DNA of 15,410 nucleotides from Deltaproteobacteria bacterium (GTDB taxonomy: Bacteria; Desulfobacterota; Dissulfuribacteria; Dissulfuribacterales; UBA3076): positions 1 to 15,410 of the forward strand of contig JAGGRV010000548.1 in NCBI GenBank assembly GCA_021159445.1, given 5' to 3'. Below, piece by piece: positions 7,328 through 13,810 of the stretch (its first letter is position 1; each line of letters opens with the position of its first letter). The position numbers and the translations under genes are program-made. A model generated the notes under the pieces. The model ran no database searches. It was not told where the DNA came from and saw nothing but the letters and a program-made list of their open reading frames with translations.

Positions 7328-7678
7328 ATGCGCTTATTACTAGTGGACGATGAAGGGGAACTGGTCTCAACAATAGCGGAGCGTCTTTCTTTCAGGGGAA
7401 TCGACGCGGACTGGGTAACCAGCGGAGAAGAGGCACTGAAAAAGGCGGAAACAGAGAGCTATGACCTTGCCGTACTGGATGTCAAGATGCCCAGGATCAG
7501 CGGCATTAGGCTGAAGGGTATGCTGGAGGAAAAATATCCTGACATGAAATTTATCTTTATGACCGGGCATGGCTCAGAAGATGATTTCAGGACCGGTTCG
7601 ACCAATGCTTTCTACCTGGTAAAACCGATTAATATCGAGGCCCTTGTCAGTAAGATAAATGAGGCCCTTAAAAAATGA
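7328..7678 (+). CDS. Single-domain response regulator (CheY-like receiver)
   Basis: This 116-residue protein is only a receiver domain: Asp8/Asp9 acidic pair, phospho-acceptor Asp51 in AVLDVKMP, Thr79 and Lys99 (YLVKP). All residues needed for phosphorylation are present. It has no output domain, so it must act by protein contact or pass phosphate on. GAGGAAG precedes the ATG, and the start lies five bases after the kinase stop, indicating translational coupling. With the following phosphotransferase-like gene it fits the kinase-receiver-phosphotransferase order of a phosphorelay (inference). Confidence 0.92.
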   Translation: MRLLLVDDEGELVSTIAERLSFRGIDADWVTSGEEALKKAETESYDLAVLDVKMPRISGIRLKGMLEEKYPDMKFIFMTGHGSEDDFRTGSTNAFYLVKPINIEALVSKINEALKK

Positions 7679-7709
7679 TGGCCTGACCACCACCATAAGG
7701 AGGTATACC

Positions 7710-8375
7710 ATGAATTGCAAACCGGACATGATTGGAGAGACGGGGCTTCATTTTTTTGGGAAGATGTCCGCCACCAACTGTCATGATATCAAAAACGCCC
7801 TGGCCATTATCAATGAAAACATCGGACTGTTGCAAGACTTTATCCTCATGTCAGAGAAGGGAATGGCCATTGATCAGGAACGTCTTAAGACATTGGCCGA
7901 AAAGGTCGTGAAGCAGGTCTGGCGGGCGGATGGATTTGTAAAAAATATGTCAAGGTTTGCTCACAGCATTGATGAACCTGTGGTCAATGTTGATCTGAAC
8001 GAAATCCTCGAGCTTGTAAAAATGCTTTCGAGCAGATTTGTCTCCATGCGGGGCGTGACCCTGAGACCAGAGCCGTCAACGAACCCGGTGATGGTCACAA
8101 CAAACCCATTTCTTTTGGAAAATCTTGTCTGGTTGTGTCTGGATTTTGCCATGGAGGTTGCCGGCAGCGGGAAAGCCGTCGGTCTTATTTCAGAGGAAAC
8201 GAAAAACGGCGCGCGGATCAGATTCACACACATCGAAGGTCTCAAGGACACTCCGGCAGATTTGTTTCCAACAGAACAGGCAAATGCCTTGCTCAAAGCC
8301 CTCAAGGGTGAGCTTACGTCTGACCCTGGGGCTGGAGAACTTGCTCTCACCCTGCCCGGAGATATAGGTTCATAA
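7710..8375 (+). CDS. Histidine-phosphotransferase-like protein (HisKA-like helix with degenerate ATPase region)
   Basis: The 221-residue protein has an H-box-like helix, NCHDIKNALAIINENIGLLQ, placing His25 where a kinase phospho-acceptor would be. Its second half (about 95-215) has the length of a HATPase domain, and NPFLLENLVWLCLDFAME occupies the N-box position. However, I see no clear N-box asparagine, no DxGxG and no GxGLG, so ATP use is unlikely. This is the architecture of Spo0B and ChpT, which shuttle phosphate between receivers; the assignment here is inference. There is no membrane helix. The start is fixed by AAGGAGGT (7697-7704) five bases before ATG 7710; an in-frame ATG at 7659 overlaps the receiver gene. 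It lies 31 bases after that gene, surely in the same operon. Confidence 0.7.
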   Translation: MNCKPDMIGETGLHFFGKMSATNCHDIKNALAIINENIGLLQDFILMSEKGMAIDQERLKTLAEKVVKQVWRADGFVKNMSRFAHSIDEPVVNVDLNEILELVKMLSSRFVSMRGVTLRPEPSTNPVMVTTNPFLLENLVWLCLDFAMEVAGSGKAVGLISEETKNGARIRFTHIEGLKDTPADLFPTEQANALLKALKGELTSDPGAGELALTLPGDIGS

Positions 8376-8380
8376 AAAAG

Positions 8381-8473
8381 ATGAACATCGAACATCGAAC
8401 GTCCAACATCGAATATTGAATGGTGAAAAATGAAGAAACGGACTTAGGATCTGGAAGAATGGCTGTTTGAGTA
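8381..8473 (+). repeat. Left arm of 93-bp inverted repeat
   Basis: It matches the reverse complement of 9072-9164 at about 82 of 93 positions by hand alignment without gaps. Its first half is built of ATCGAAC-type units (ATGAACATCGAACATCGAAC...), and the second half is the start of a four-helix-bundle-type reading frame. It begins five bases after the stop codon of the phosphotransferase-like gene. Confidence 0.9.
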
Positions 8474-8498
8474 TTCGGTTGAGATCAGCATAAAATTC
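8430..8498 (+). pseudogene. N-terminal remnant of a four-helix-bundle (IVS-type) protein
   Basis: ATG at 8430 reads MKKRT, then a TAG stop (8445-8447), then in the same frame DLEEWLFEYSVEISIKF. This resembles the N-terminus of four-helix-bundle proteins related to 23S rRNA intervening-sequence proteins (MKKR..DLEERL.. style, recalled, not searched). The rest of that gene is absent. The frame runs straight into the DUF3592 reading frame at 8499, so a fusion or erosion junction lies here. Confidence 0.5.
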
Positions 8499-8963
8499 AT
8501 GGAAAACGGAGTAAACAGCGATCGTAAAGAAAAAATCAACCCTTTAGTTATAATTTTATTTGCAGGAATTGTTATTGGATTTTTTGGGATTTACAAAATC
8601 TACAAGGGTTATGAGTCACAGAACTGGCCAACGACACAAGGAAAAATCATAAAGTCGCGCATAGCCGGTGCCAAGAGGATTATAGGCCGCAGGGCATTTA
8701 TTAAGTATGAATATTTCGTAGAGGGCAATCGTTATATAAGTTCCCAAATATCCTATACTCTGATAATCGGCGATTACAGTGGCGCTATAGAAATCCTGAG
8801 GGAATACCCTGAAGGCAAAATCGTTACTGTCTATTATAACCCTGACAATTTAATGGACGCGGTTCTGAAAACAGAGATATCAGGGCGAATCTCCTGGCTC
8901 TTCATTCTCAGTGTTCTCGCCATTATACTGGGCCTGAGGGGCTTGAGGTGGCAGAGATTTTGA
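8499..8963 (+). CDS. DUF3592-type small membrane protein
   Basis: This 154-residue protein has an N-terminal membrane helix (about 15-33), a soluble beta-rich middle (about 40-125) and a C-terminal helix (about 130-147). WPTTQGKIIKSRI, IKYEYFVEGNRY, YPEGKIVTVYYNPDN and the final helix match the DUF3592 pattern, whose function is unknown. No strong ribosome site precedes ATG 8499. Its codons look more AT-rich than the signalling genes. It sits inside a pair of inverted repeats between two convergent genes, so it may be a cargo or later insertion rather than part of the signalling operon. Confidence 0.75.
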   Translation: MENGVNSDRKEKINPLVIILFAGIVIGFFGIYKIYKGYESQNWPTTQGKIIKSRIAGAKRIIGRRAFIKYEYFVEGNRYISSQISYTLIIGDYSGAIEILREYPEGKIVTVYYNPDNLMDAVLKTEISGRISWLFILSVLAIILGLRGLRWQRF

Positions 8964-8984
8964 TTTGTAAACGTTCATTTGAAA

Positions 8985-9027
8985 GATGAACGTCCAACAT
9001 CGAACATCGAACGTCCAACATCGAATG
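8985..9027 (+). repeat. Third copy of the ATCGAAC-type repeat
   Basis: This copy, in the same orientation as the left arm, contains CATCGAACATCGAACGTCC and GTCCAACATCGAATG, the unit pattern seen at 8381-8423 and, inverted, at 9122-9164. It has an extra leading unit and lacks the four-helix-bundle part. It follows the DUF3592 stop by 21 bases. Confidence 0.85.
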
Positions 9028-9054
9028 AAAAACAAATATCCAATACCGAACATT

Positions 9055-9115
9055 CAACGGCTATTTTTGTGTACTTAAGCAGCCTTTCTTCCTGGTCGTA
9101 AGTCTGTTTCTTCAT
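9055..9115 (-). pseudogene. Second four-helix-bundle N-terminal remnant
   Basis: On the minus strand ATG at 9113-9115 reads MKKQTYDQEERLLKYTKIAVE, similar to the remnant at 8430-8498 and to the same protein family. The frame then runs into repeat sequence and stops at 8975-8977, so no complete domain exists. It lies inside the right arm of the 93-bp inverted repeat. Confidence 0.5.
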
Positions 9116-9164
9116 CTTTTCCCATTCAACATTCGATGTTGGACGTTCGATGTTCGATGTTCAT
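9072..9164 (-). repeat. Right arm of 93-bp inverted repeat
   Basis: It is the inverted partner of 8381-8473 (about 88% identity by eye). Its outer edge abuts the stop codon (9164-9166) of the minus-strand gene. The mirrored position just after the stop codons of two convergent genes suggests insertion into intergenic space, or origin from one duplicated segment. Confidence 0.9.
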
Positions 9165-9898
9165 TAGGCCTTCTTCTTAATTCTGCTTAACAGCAACCAG
9201 ATTGCACCGATCAAAAGCGCGCTCGTGAAGACGTGTGAAAGGAGCTTATCAAAGTTGATCTGTGAGATGATGGGTATGGAATCCGTTATCCGAGGTTTGT
9301 ATTCCATGTCTTTGCTTAAATAAATATTGTTCACAATATCTTCAAACAGCTTACGATATTCGCTGAAATCCTTGTCTTCAGCGTAACATACTATCTGGAT
9401 GCAGCCCTTCCGGGTCAGCTTTGTAGCTATAAGACCTTTTATCTTTTCCGCATCTGCCAGGAAGGTCATCCATAAAATATGATCATTCGAATCGTATAGG
9501 ATCTCTCCGACCTCTGTATTTAGAATCCCACTAATTTTCTCCTCGATTGGTTTAGATCCTTCCTCCACGCTCCTGTTTTCCTTACTTAATTTCTTCATTT
9601 TGCCTTCAGGAATTCGGCCTGATTTGTTCAGCCAAATAAGTATGTACGGGCATGCAAACCAATGCTCAGCGCCGGACAATTGAAAACCATAATCATATGC
9701 GGATTTTTCCGCATCAGGTGCGGTCAGTTGCAACTTCCTGGAATGTTCATCCAGGACTTCCCCTGGAATCCGGACCCAGTTGTGCGGCAATTTTAACGTG
9801 AAACCTTCTTTTGCATTGAACCTCTGGGTAAACTCAGTTCCAGAGGCAATACCGGTCAAAACAAAGACAACCGATATGATAATGAATATTCGTTTCAT
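9164..9898 (-). CDS. Exported protein of unknown function with C-terminal membrane anchor
   Basis: I do not recognise this 244-residue protein. A signal peptide is clear (MKRIFIIISVVFVLTGIASG, cleavage probably near residue 20), and a C-terminal hydrophobic helix (about 221-238, SALLIGAIWLLL) ends in basic RIKKKA, giving a periplasmic domain anchored at the C-terminus. The segment EGFTLKLPHNWVRIP resembles the start of PsbP/DUF1795-type lipid- or ligand-binding domains (FSFKYPxGW), a weak similarity. The ATG is preceded on the minus strand by GGAAGTAAGG. It is transcribed against the signalling genes and probably has its own promoter in 9899-10260. Function is not assignable from the sequence. 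Confidence 0.8.
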   Translation of the reverse strand: MKRIFIIISVVFVLTGIASGTEFTQRFNAKEGFTLKLPHNWVRIPGEVLDEHSRKLQLTAPDAEKSAYDYGFQLSGAEHWFACPYILIWLNKSGRIPEGKMKKLSKENRSVEEGSKPIEEKISGILNTEVGEILYDSNDHILWMTFLADAEKIKGLIATKLTRKGCIQIVCYAEDKDFSEYRKLFEDIVNNIYLSKDMEYKPRITDSIPIISQINFDKLLSHVFTSALLIGAIWLLLSRIKKKA

Positions 9899-10384
9899 AT
9901 GCCTTACTTCCTTCTATTCAGTAAACCGCGCTTTTGACGGCATTGAATCCAGGGTTTTTTGCCCACTCGCTCATTCACTGACTAACATAATTCAGGCATA
10001 TTTCAAAATTTTGCGACTTGTGCGGTTAAGAAACTACTCAAAATTACCAGGATATATATGTTTCATTTTAGAACAATTTGAATCCAAAGATAGCAAATCA
10101 ACATCATCCCTGTCTTTAATATCTATTATATTAATATTATTGGAAATTTGCAATTGATTCATCCTGGAGATGTTCTTTTTTGTTTCATATCGTGGCAAAG
10201 AATATGAGGTCTCTTTTGCATAAAAAATTATCTAACATACTGTTTTTATAGTAGAATTTTCTGTTGGCACAATGCTTGCAGCTATGCTTGACTAAATTAA
10301 CACGGGAAGAGTGGCTAGGAATGGCAAGTCCTATTGCACTTCTGCCAATATATAGTATCGGGGCGGCTTTCAGGCAAAGGACGA
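9899..10384. other. AT-rich intergenic region between divergent genes
   Basis: These 486 bases separate a minus-strand gene from a plus-strand receiver gene. Apart from the sigma-54 promoter at 10265-10280 I see no convincing gene. A reading frame on the plus strand (9780-10157) lacks family features and half overlaps the exported-protein gene. The stretch 10013-10030 resembles the extreme right end of the window. The AT-rich part (10030-10260) could hold activator-binding sites for the sigma-54 promoter, but none could be defined. Confidence 0.5.
10265..10280 (+). promoter_or_regulatory. Sigma-54 (RpoN) promoter
   Basis: TGGCAC, five bases, TTGCA matches the -24/-12 consensus, with GG and GC at the correct ten-base spacing. 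The downstream receiver gene starts at 10385, about 90 bases from the expected transcription start. Sigma-54 promoters need an AAA+ enhancer-binding activator; none is encoded in this window. Confidence 0.8.
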
Positions 10385-10816
10385 ATGAAACCAAGAATCC
10401 TTATTATATTCCAAGACAGTTTTTTCTTAGAGACCTTGGCGGACAAATTGGGGCAGAGGAAAATGTCTGTGCTTACTGCAGACATCGGAAATGGGATTCT
10501 GGAAATTCCATCAGGCACACATGCGGACGTAGTGCTTTTGGATGCGAGATACAGAGGCAAGGGCACGATGCAGGCCCTTTCAAGCGTCAAACGCGAGCAG
10601 CCCGATGCGGAAATAATATTGATAAGCAGTCCTGACAATATTGCCTTGTCTATGCAAGGTATGCGTGAAGGGGCCTCTGATGACATCACAGTACCCTTCG
10701 ATATCGACGACCTGGTTGAGAAGGTGCGAGAGGCCCTGACTAGAAAGAAAACTCGCTCAAAAACAAAAAGTAAGCACTCGATTCTCAAACGTAGGAATAG
10801 AGGCATTAATAAATGA
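10385..10816 (+). CDS. Degenerate receiver-domain protein with basic tail
   Basis: The 143-residue protein has a receiver fold by pattern: ILIIFQDSFF at strand 1, DVVLLDARY with candidate phospho-acceptor Asp53, and EIILISSPDN at strand 4. The usual acidic pair is reduced (FQD), and the conserved lysine of the KP motif is replaced (ITVPFD), so normal phosphorylation switching is doubtful. After residue 119 comes a very basic tail (RKKTRSKTKSK...RRNR) that might contact nucleic acid or membrane (inference). The start is ATG 10385, with AAAGGA at 10375-10380; a TTG-led upstream extension (10334) has no ribosome site. It is the first gene after the sigma-54 promoter and lies 21 bases before the next receiver gene. 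Confidence 0.8.
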   Translation: MKPRILIIFQDSFFLETLADKLGQRKMSVLTADIGNGILEIPSGTHADVVLLDARYRGKGTMQALSSVKREQPDAEIILISSPDNIALSMQGMREGASDDITVPFDIDDLVEKVREALTRKKTRSKTKSKHSILKRRNRGINK

Positions 10817-10837
10817 AGGCAATAGGAGGTGCAAACT

Positions 10838-11272
10838 ATGAAAACTAGGGTGTTGATTGTGGATGATGAAAAGGAGTTTGTCGATCTTGTGTCCGAGCGT
10901 CTGACCATGCGCGATTACGATGTGACCGCTTGCTATAGTGGAGAGGAGGCCCTTGAGACGGTGAAGAAATACAACTTTGATATCGTCGTTCTGGATATAC
11001 TCATGCCTGGTATTGACGGTATCGAGACCCTTCGTGAAATCAAGAGGATAAAGCCTCTGACGGAAGTAATCCTGTTGACCGGACATGCAGCAGTGAACAC
11101 GGCTATCGAGGGAATGAGACTGGGTGCCTATGATTATCTCACAAAACCGTGCGAGATCTCAGATCTGGTCACTAAGCTGGACAAGGCCCATGATAGAAAG
11201 GCCGAGCAGGAGGAGCGCATCCGCGCGGCCAAGGTTGAGGACATCGTTAGCTCACCCAGGTCCGCGTTGTAA
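10838..11272 (+). CDS. Single-domain response regulator
   Basis: This 144-residue protein has an intact receiver: Asp9/Asp10, phospho-acceptor Asp53 in VVLDILMPGIDGIETL, Thr81 and Lys103 (LTKP). A charged helical tail (about 118-140) follows. There is no output domain. Its receiver resembles the one at the C-terminus of the fusion protein at 4115-5335 (both have SERL.MR, the MPGIDGIETLR motif and LTGH), suggesting duplication. The start is set by TAGGAGGT (10823-10830) seven bases before ATG 10838; a GTG at 10829 lies inside that site. It is co-transcribed with the degenerate receiver from the sigma-54 promoter, probably as a two-gene unit. Confidence 0.92.
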   Translation: MKTRVLIVDDEKEFVDLVSERLTMRDYDVTACYSGEEALETVKKYNFDIVVLDILMPGIDGIETLREIKRIKPLTEVILLTGHAAVNTAIEGMRLGAYDYLTKPCEISDLVTKLDKAHDRKAEQEERIRAAKVEDIVSSPRSAL

Positions 11273-11338
11273 TGCAGGGTCCGTTCTCATGGAGACGGTT
11301 ATGGTCAAGGAAGGGCTCGCAGTACTAAATTTGTACTT

Positions 11339-11471
11339 AGTGTCTGAACGAAAACTAACCAAAACTGTCATTTCGAGCAAAGCGAGAAATCTTATCGTAC
11401 TGAAAATACAGGCATTAAAGATTTCTCCCTACGGTCGAAATGACAAAAAGAGGGGTTTTCGTTCAGGCACT
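11339..11471. repeat. 133-bp palindromic (MITE-like) intergenic element
   Basis: The termini AGTGTCTGAACGAAAAC (left) and its near reverse complement on the right (ends 11471) pair at 16 of 17 positions. Inside are GTCATTTCGA (11367-11376) with TCGAAATGAC (11435-11444), and GAGAAATCTT (11384-11393) with AAGATTTCTC (11418-11427). The whole could fold into one long hairpin. Similar GTCATTTCGAGC...GAGAAATCT repeats are widespread in anaerobe genomes (recollection, not checked). It sits between the receiver gene and the SLC13 gene, ending just before the latter's ribosome site, and could attenuate or separate transcription. Confidence 0.85.
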
Positions 11472-11495
11472 ACTTAAAGAAGGAGGGATTTCTAA

Positions 11496-13103
11496 ATGAG
11501 TCATGACATAGGAAATGATACAGGTGGTGGAGGGATTCTGGCCAACAAGATGTTGTGGCTGATTGTTGGGGCCGGTATCTTTGTCGTGGTCGGCTTTATC
11601 CTGCCCACGCCGCAGAGTGTGATTGATATTGTAGATAAATACGGGTTTGCCAATAAATTGATTGACTGGGAAGTGGCAACCGACTTGCCGAATGCCGCCC
11701 GCAAGACCATGATCGTGCTTGGGCTCATCCCAATGGCGGTCATCTATTTTGCCACAGAGGCCCTGCCGATTGGGTTGACAGGGATACTGATGCCGATTCT
11801 TGCCTATTTTCTCCATCTCCTTCCCCGCAAGATGATCGGCAAGACATTTGCAGGTGATGCCCCGATGTTCCTGCTCGGTGTGCTTGCCATGGGTGTTGCC
11901 GTTGTGGACGTGGGATTTCACAAGCGGCTCGCGAGCTGGCTCCTGGGCTGGACCAAGGGATTCTACGTCCCTATCTTTGTTTTGTGCATTGGCATGGCAT
12001 GCATTGGCTCGTTTATCTCGGCCCATGCCATGTGCGCGTTTATGACCCCGGTCATGGCAGCGGTCTATTTCGGGGCGGTATCATCCAAGAGCAAAGGCGG
12101 AAAGATCGAGCATGATCCGGCCCTTGCCAAGTTTTTGTTATTTACCCTCTGCTACTCCCTTAATGTGGGAGGGATCGGATCACCCGCAGCCGGCGGCCGT
12201 AATGTTATCATGATGGGGTTCTGGGAAGAATACAATGTGCCCATGGACTTTTTCACATGGATGAAATATGGATTCCCCATAGTACCGATCCTGGGTCTCA
12301 TGGTGGGTGTCTATATGTTGTTCTTCTTCAGCAAAAACATCAAGACCAAAGACCTGACTCCAGGGCTTGCAGCCATCAAGGAAGAGACCAAGAAGATGGG
12401 CTCGATGTCCTATAAGGAGTATGTAACCGCTGGGATGCTGTTACTGATCCTGCTGTTGTGGATCTTCGCTGGTCTCGGGCTTGGCGGTCCATCGCTCCTG
12501 GCCCTTCTGATTCCTGTTGTCTTCAAGACTACTGACTGGAAAAAGATCCTCAGCGGCATATCCTGGGATGCCTGGTTCATGTACTGCGGCGCCCTGACCC
12601 TTGGCGCGCTTCTCAAGGAGAGCGGCGCGGCCATGTGGCTTGCCCAGACGTTTCTGGAAATACTCGGAAAAGTCAACATGGACCAGGGTTTTGGCCTGTG
12701 GGTCGGTCTTTCCGGTTTTTCCGGTCTGGTGACCAACTTTATGTCTGATGCAGGTACTACCGCGCTTCTGGGTCCGATTGTGATTCCCATGGGTATCATG
12801 ACCCAACATGCCGGCGAGCCGTGGGCCGTGGGCATGGCCGTGGCCTTTGCCACCTCCTTTGCTCATTTCCTGATCGTGGGTACGCCGAATAACGCCATCG
12901 TCTATGGCCTGGGTAAATACCCGGACACCGGCGAAAATATGATTGAACCTATAGATTTTGTGAAATACGGCTTTGGGATCTGGCTCCTTTCCATGGCTGC
13001 TATCTGGTTCTTGGGGTTCCTGGTCATGTTTAATATTATAGGATTCCCTCCGGATATCCTTGAAAAGGCCACGGCTGTATTGCAAAGCGGAACTATCCAA
13101 TAG
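11496..13103 (+). CDS. SLC13/DASS-family anion permease
   Basis: This 535-residue inner-membrane carrier belongs to the divalent anion:sodium symporter/ArsB-NhaD-type fold (dicarboxylates, sulfate and similar). Two hairpin regions are recognisable: GSFISAHAMCAFMTPV (171-186) with NVGGIGSPAAGGRNVIM, and NFMSDAGTTALLGPIVIP (414-431) with IVGTPNNAIVYGLGKY (460-475). In characterised family members both hairpins carry Ser-Asn-Thr motifs. Here they read Ser175-Ala-His and Ser417-Asp-Ala, so cation and substrate binding probably differ. Hydrophobic helices are distributed throughout and there is no signal peptide. AAGGAGGG (11479-11486) precedes the ATG by nine bases. A CBS-pair protein and a porin follow in the same direction. 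Substrate is undetermined. Confidence 0.87.
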   Translation: MSHDIGNDTGGGGILANKMLWLIVGAGIFVVVGFILPTPQSVIDIVDKYGFANKLIDWEVATDLPNAARKTMIVLGLIPMAVIYFATEALPIGLTGILMPILAYFLHLLPRKMIGKTFAGDAPMFLLGVLAMGVAVVDVGFHKRLASWLLGWTKGFYVPIFVLCIGMACIGSFISAHAMCAFMTPVMAAVYFGAVSSKSKGGKIEHDPALAKFLLFTLCYSLNVGGIGSPAAGGRNVIMMGFWEEYNVPMDFFTWMKYGFPIVPILGLMVGVYMLFFFSKNIKTKDLTPGLAAIKEETKKMGSMSYKEYVTAGMLLLILLLWIFAGLGLGGPSLLALLIPVVFKTTDWKKILSGISWDAWFMYCGALTLGALLKESGAAMWLAQTFLEILGKVNMDQGFGLWVGLSGFSGLVTNFMSDAGTTALLGPIVIPMGIMTQHAGEPWAVGMAVAFATSFAHFLIVGTPNNAIVYGLGKYPDTGENMIEPIDFVKYGFGIWLLSMAAIWFLGFLVMFNIIGFPPDILEKATAVLQSGTIQ

Positions 13104-13220
13104 GTCAATGGACTGTGGATTCGTGATTGGGACTTATGAGAAATGCAACCGAACAGAGACATCGTGTGTCATAAATAGTCGCAGTGTATCTGGATAACAC
13201 CTGCTGACTTAGGAGGAGAT

Positions 13221-13781
13221 ATGAAAAGAAAAAAAGTAAAAGACCTGGTCATTTCTCTGAGCAAATACCCGCATATGCAGTATTCAGGTACGCTCAGGGA
13301 GGCAATCGCCAAGCTTAATGAGGCATATGAGACCGGTCACCATACGGTCCTGGTTTTTGATGAAGATAAGCTCGTGGGCATGCTCTCCGAGAAGGATATC
13401 CTGAAGGGGCTTGATCCCAGGTTTGCACAGCACTATGAAATAGGGATCCCCATGTTCTGGGACCAGTTGCTGGAATCAAAAGAAGGGAGTGAGAAACGGC
13501 TCGCCCGGCCTGTCAAGGAATTCTTATTAGATGATACGGGTAAGGTCGATATCGAAAATGCAATTTATACGAGTATCTTAAAGGTATGGGATCGTACAAA
13601 GGCCGGGTGGCCATTTCGTACAGTCACTATCGATGCCGAAGACAATATCTTAAAGGCCTCGCATATCATGCTGCATGAGCACGTCTATATCCTGCCGGTT
13701 ATGGAAGGAGGCAAGCTCATCGGGGTCGTGCGCATGGGCGACCTGTTCCATGAGATCTCTCAATTTGTTCTGGGCCAATAG
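13221..13781 (+). CDS. CBS-domain pair protein
   Basis: This 186-residue soluble protein consists of two CBS motifs, roughly residues 5-70 (HHTVLVFDEDKLVGMLSEKDIL) and 115-183 (VYILPVMEGGKLIGVVRMGDLF), separated by a linker with aromatic residues. CBS pairs bind adenine nucleotides and often regulate transporters. Lying between an SLC13 permease and a porin, it may sense energy state for transport (inference). Start ATG 13221 has TAGGAGGAG upstream. The gene is 117 bases after the permease stop, a gap in which I see no terminator. The porin follows 29 bases after its stop. Confidence 0.9.
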   Translation: MKRKKVKDLVISLSKYPHMQYSGTLREAIAKLNEAYETGHHTVLVFDEDKLVGMLSEKDILKGLDPRFAQHYEIGIPMFWDQLLESKEGSEKRLARPVKEFLLDDTGKVDIENAIYTSILKVWDRTKAGWPFRTVTIDAEDNILKASHIMLHEHVYILPVMEGGKLIGVVRMGDLFHEISQFVLGQ

Positions 13782-13810
13782 GCCTAAAGTCGTTTTAAAG
13801 GAGGTAATCG

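Noticed and set aside
7659..7709. N-terminal extension of the phosphotransferase-like protein
   Set aside because: It overlaps the receiver gene, while ATG 7710 has a near-perfect ribosome site.
8381..9164. CRISPR array
   Set aside because: The ATCGAAC units are contiguous or inverted and lack regularly spaced unique spacers.
9780..10157. 125-codon plus-strand reading frame
   Set aside because: It partly overlaps the exported-protein gene on the other strand, has no ribosome site or family features, and runs into AT-rich intergenic sequence.
10334..10384. N-terminal extension of the degenerate receiver
   Set aside because: It would start at a TTG without a ribosome site; ATG 10385 has AAAGGA at the right distance and matches the usual receiver start.
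11464..11480. Second sigma-54 promoter (AGGCAC...) before the permease
   Set aside because: There is no GC element at the required spacing; the match is part of the palindromic repeat end.
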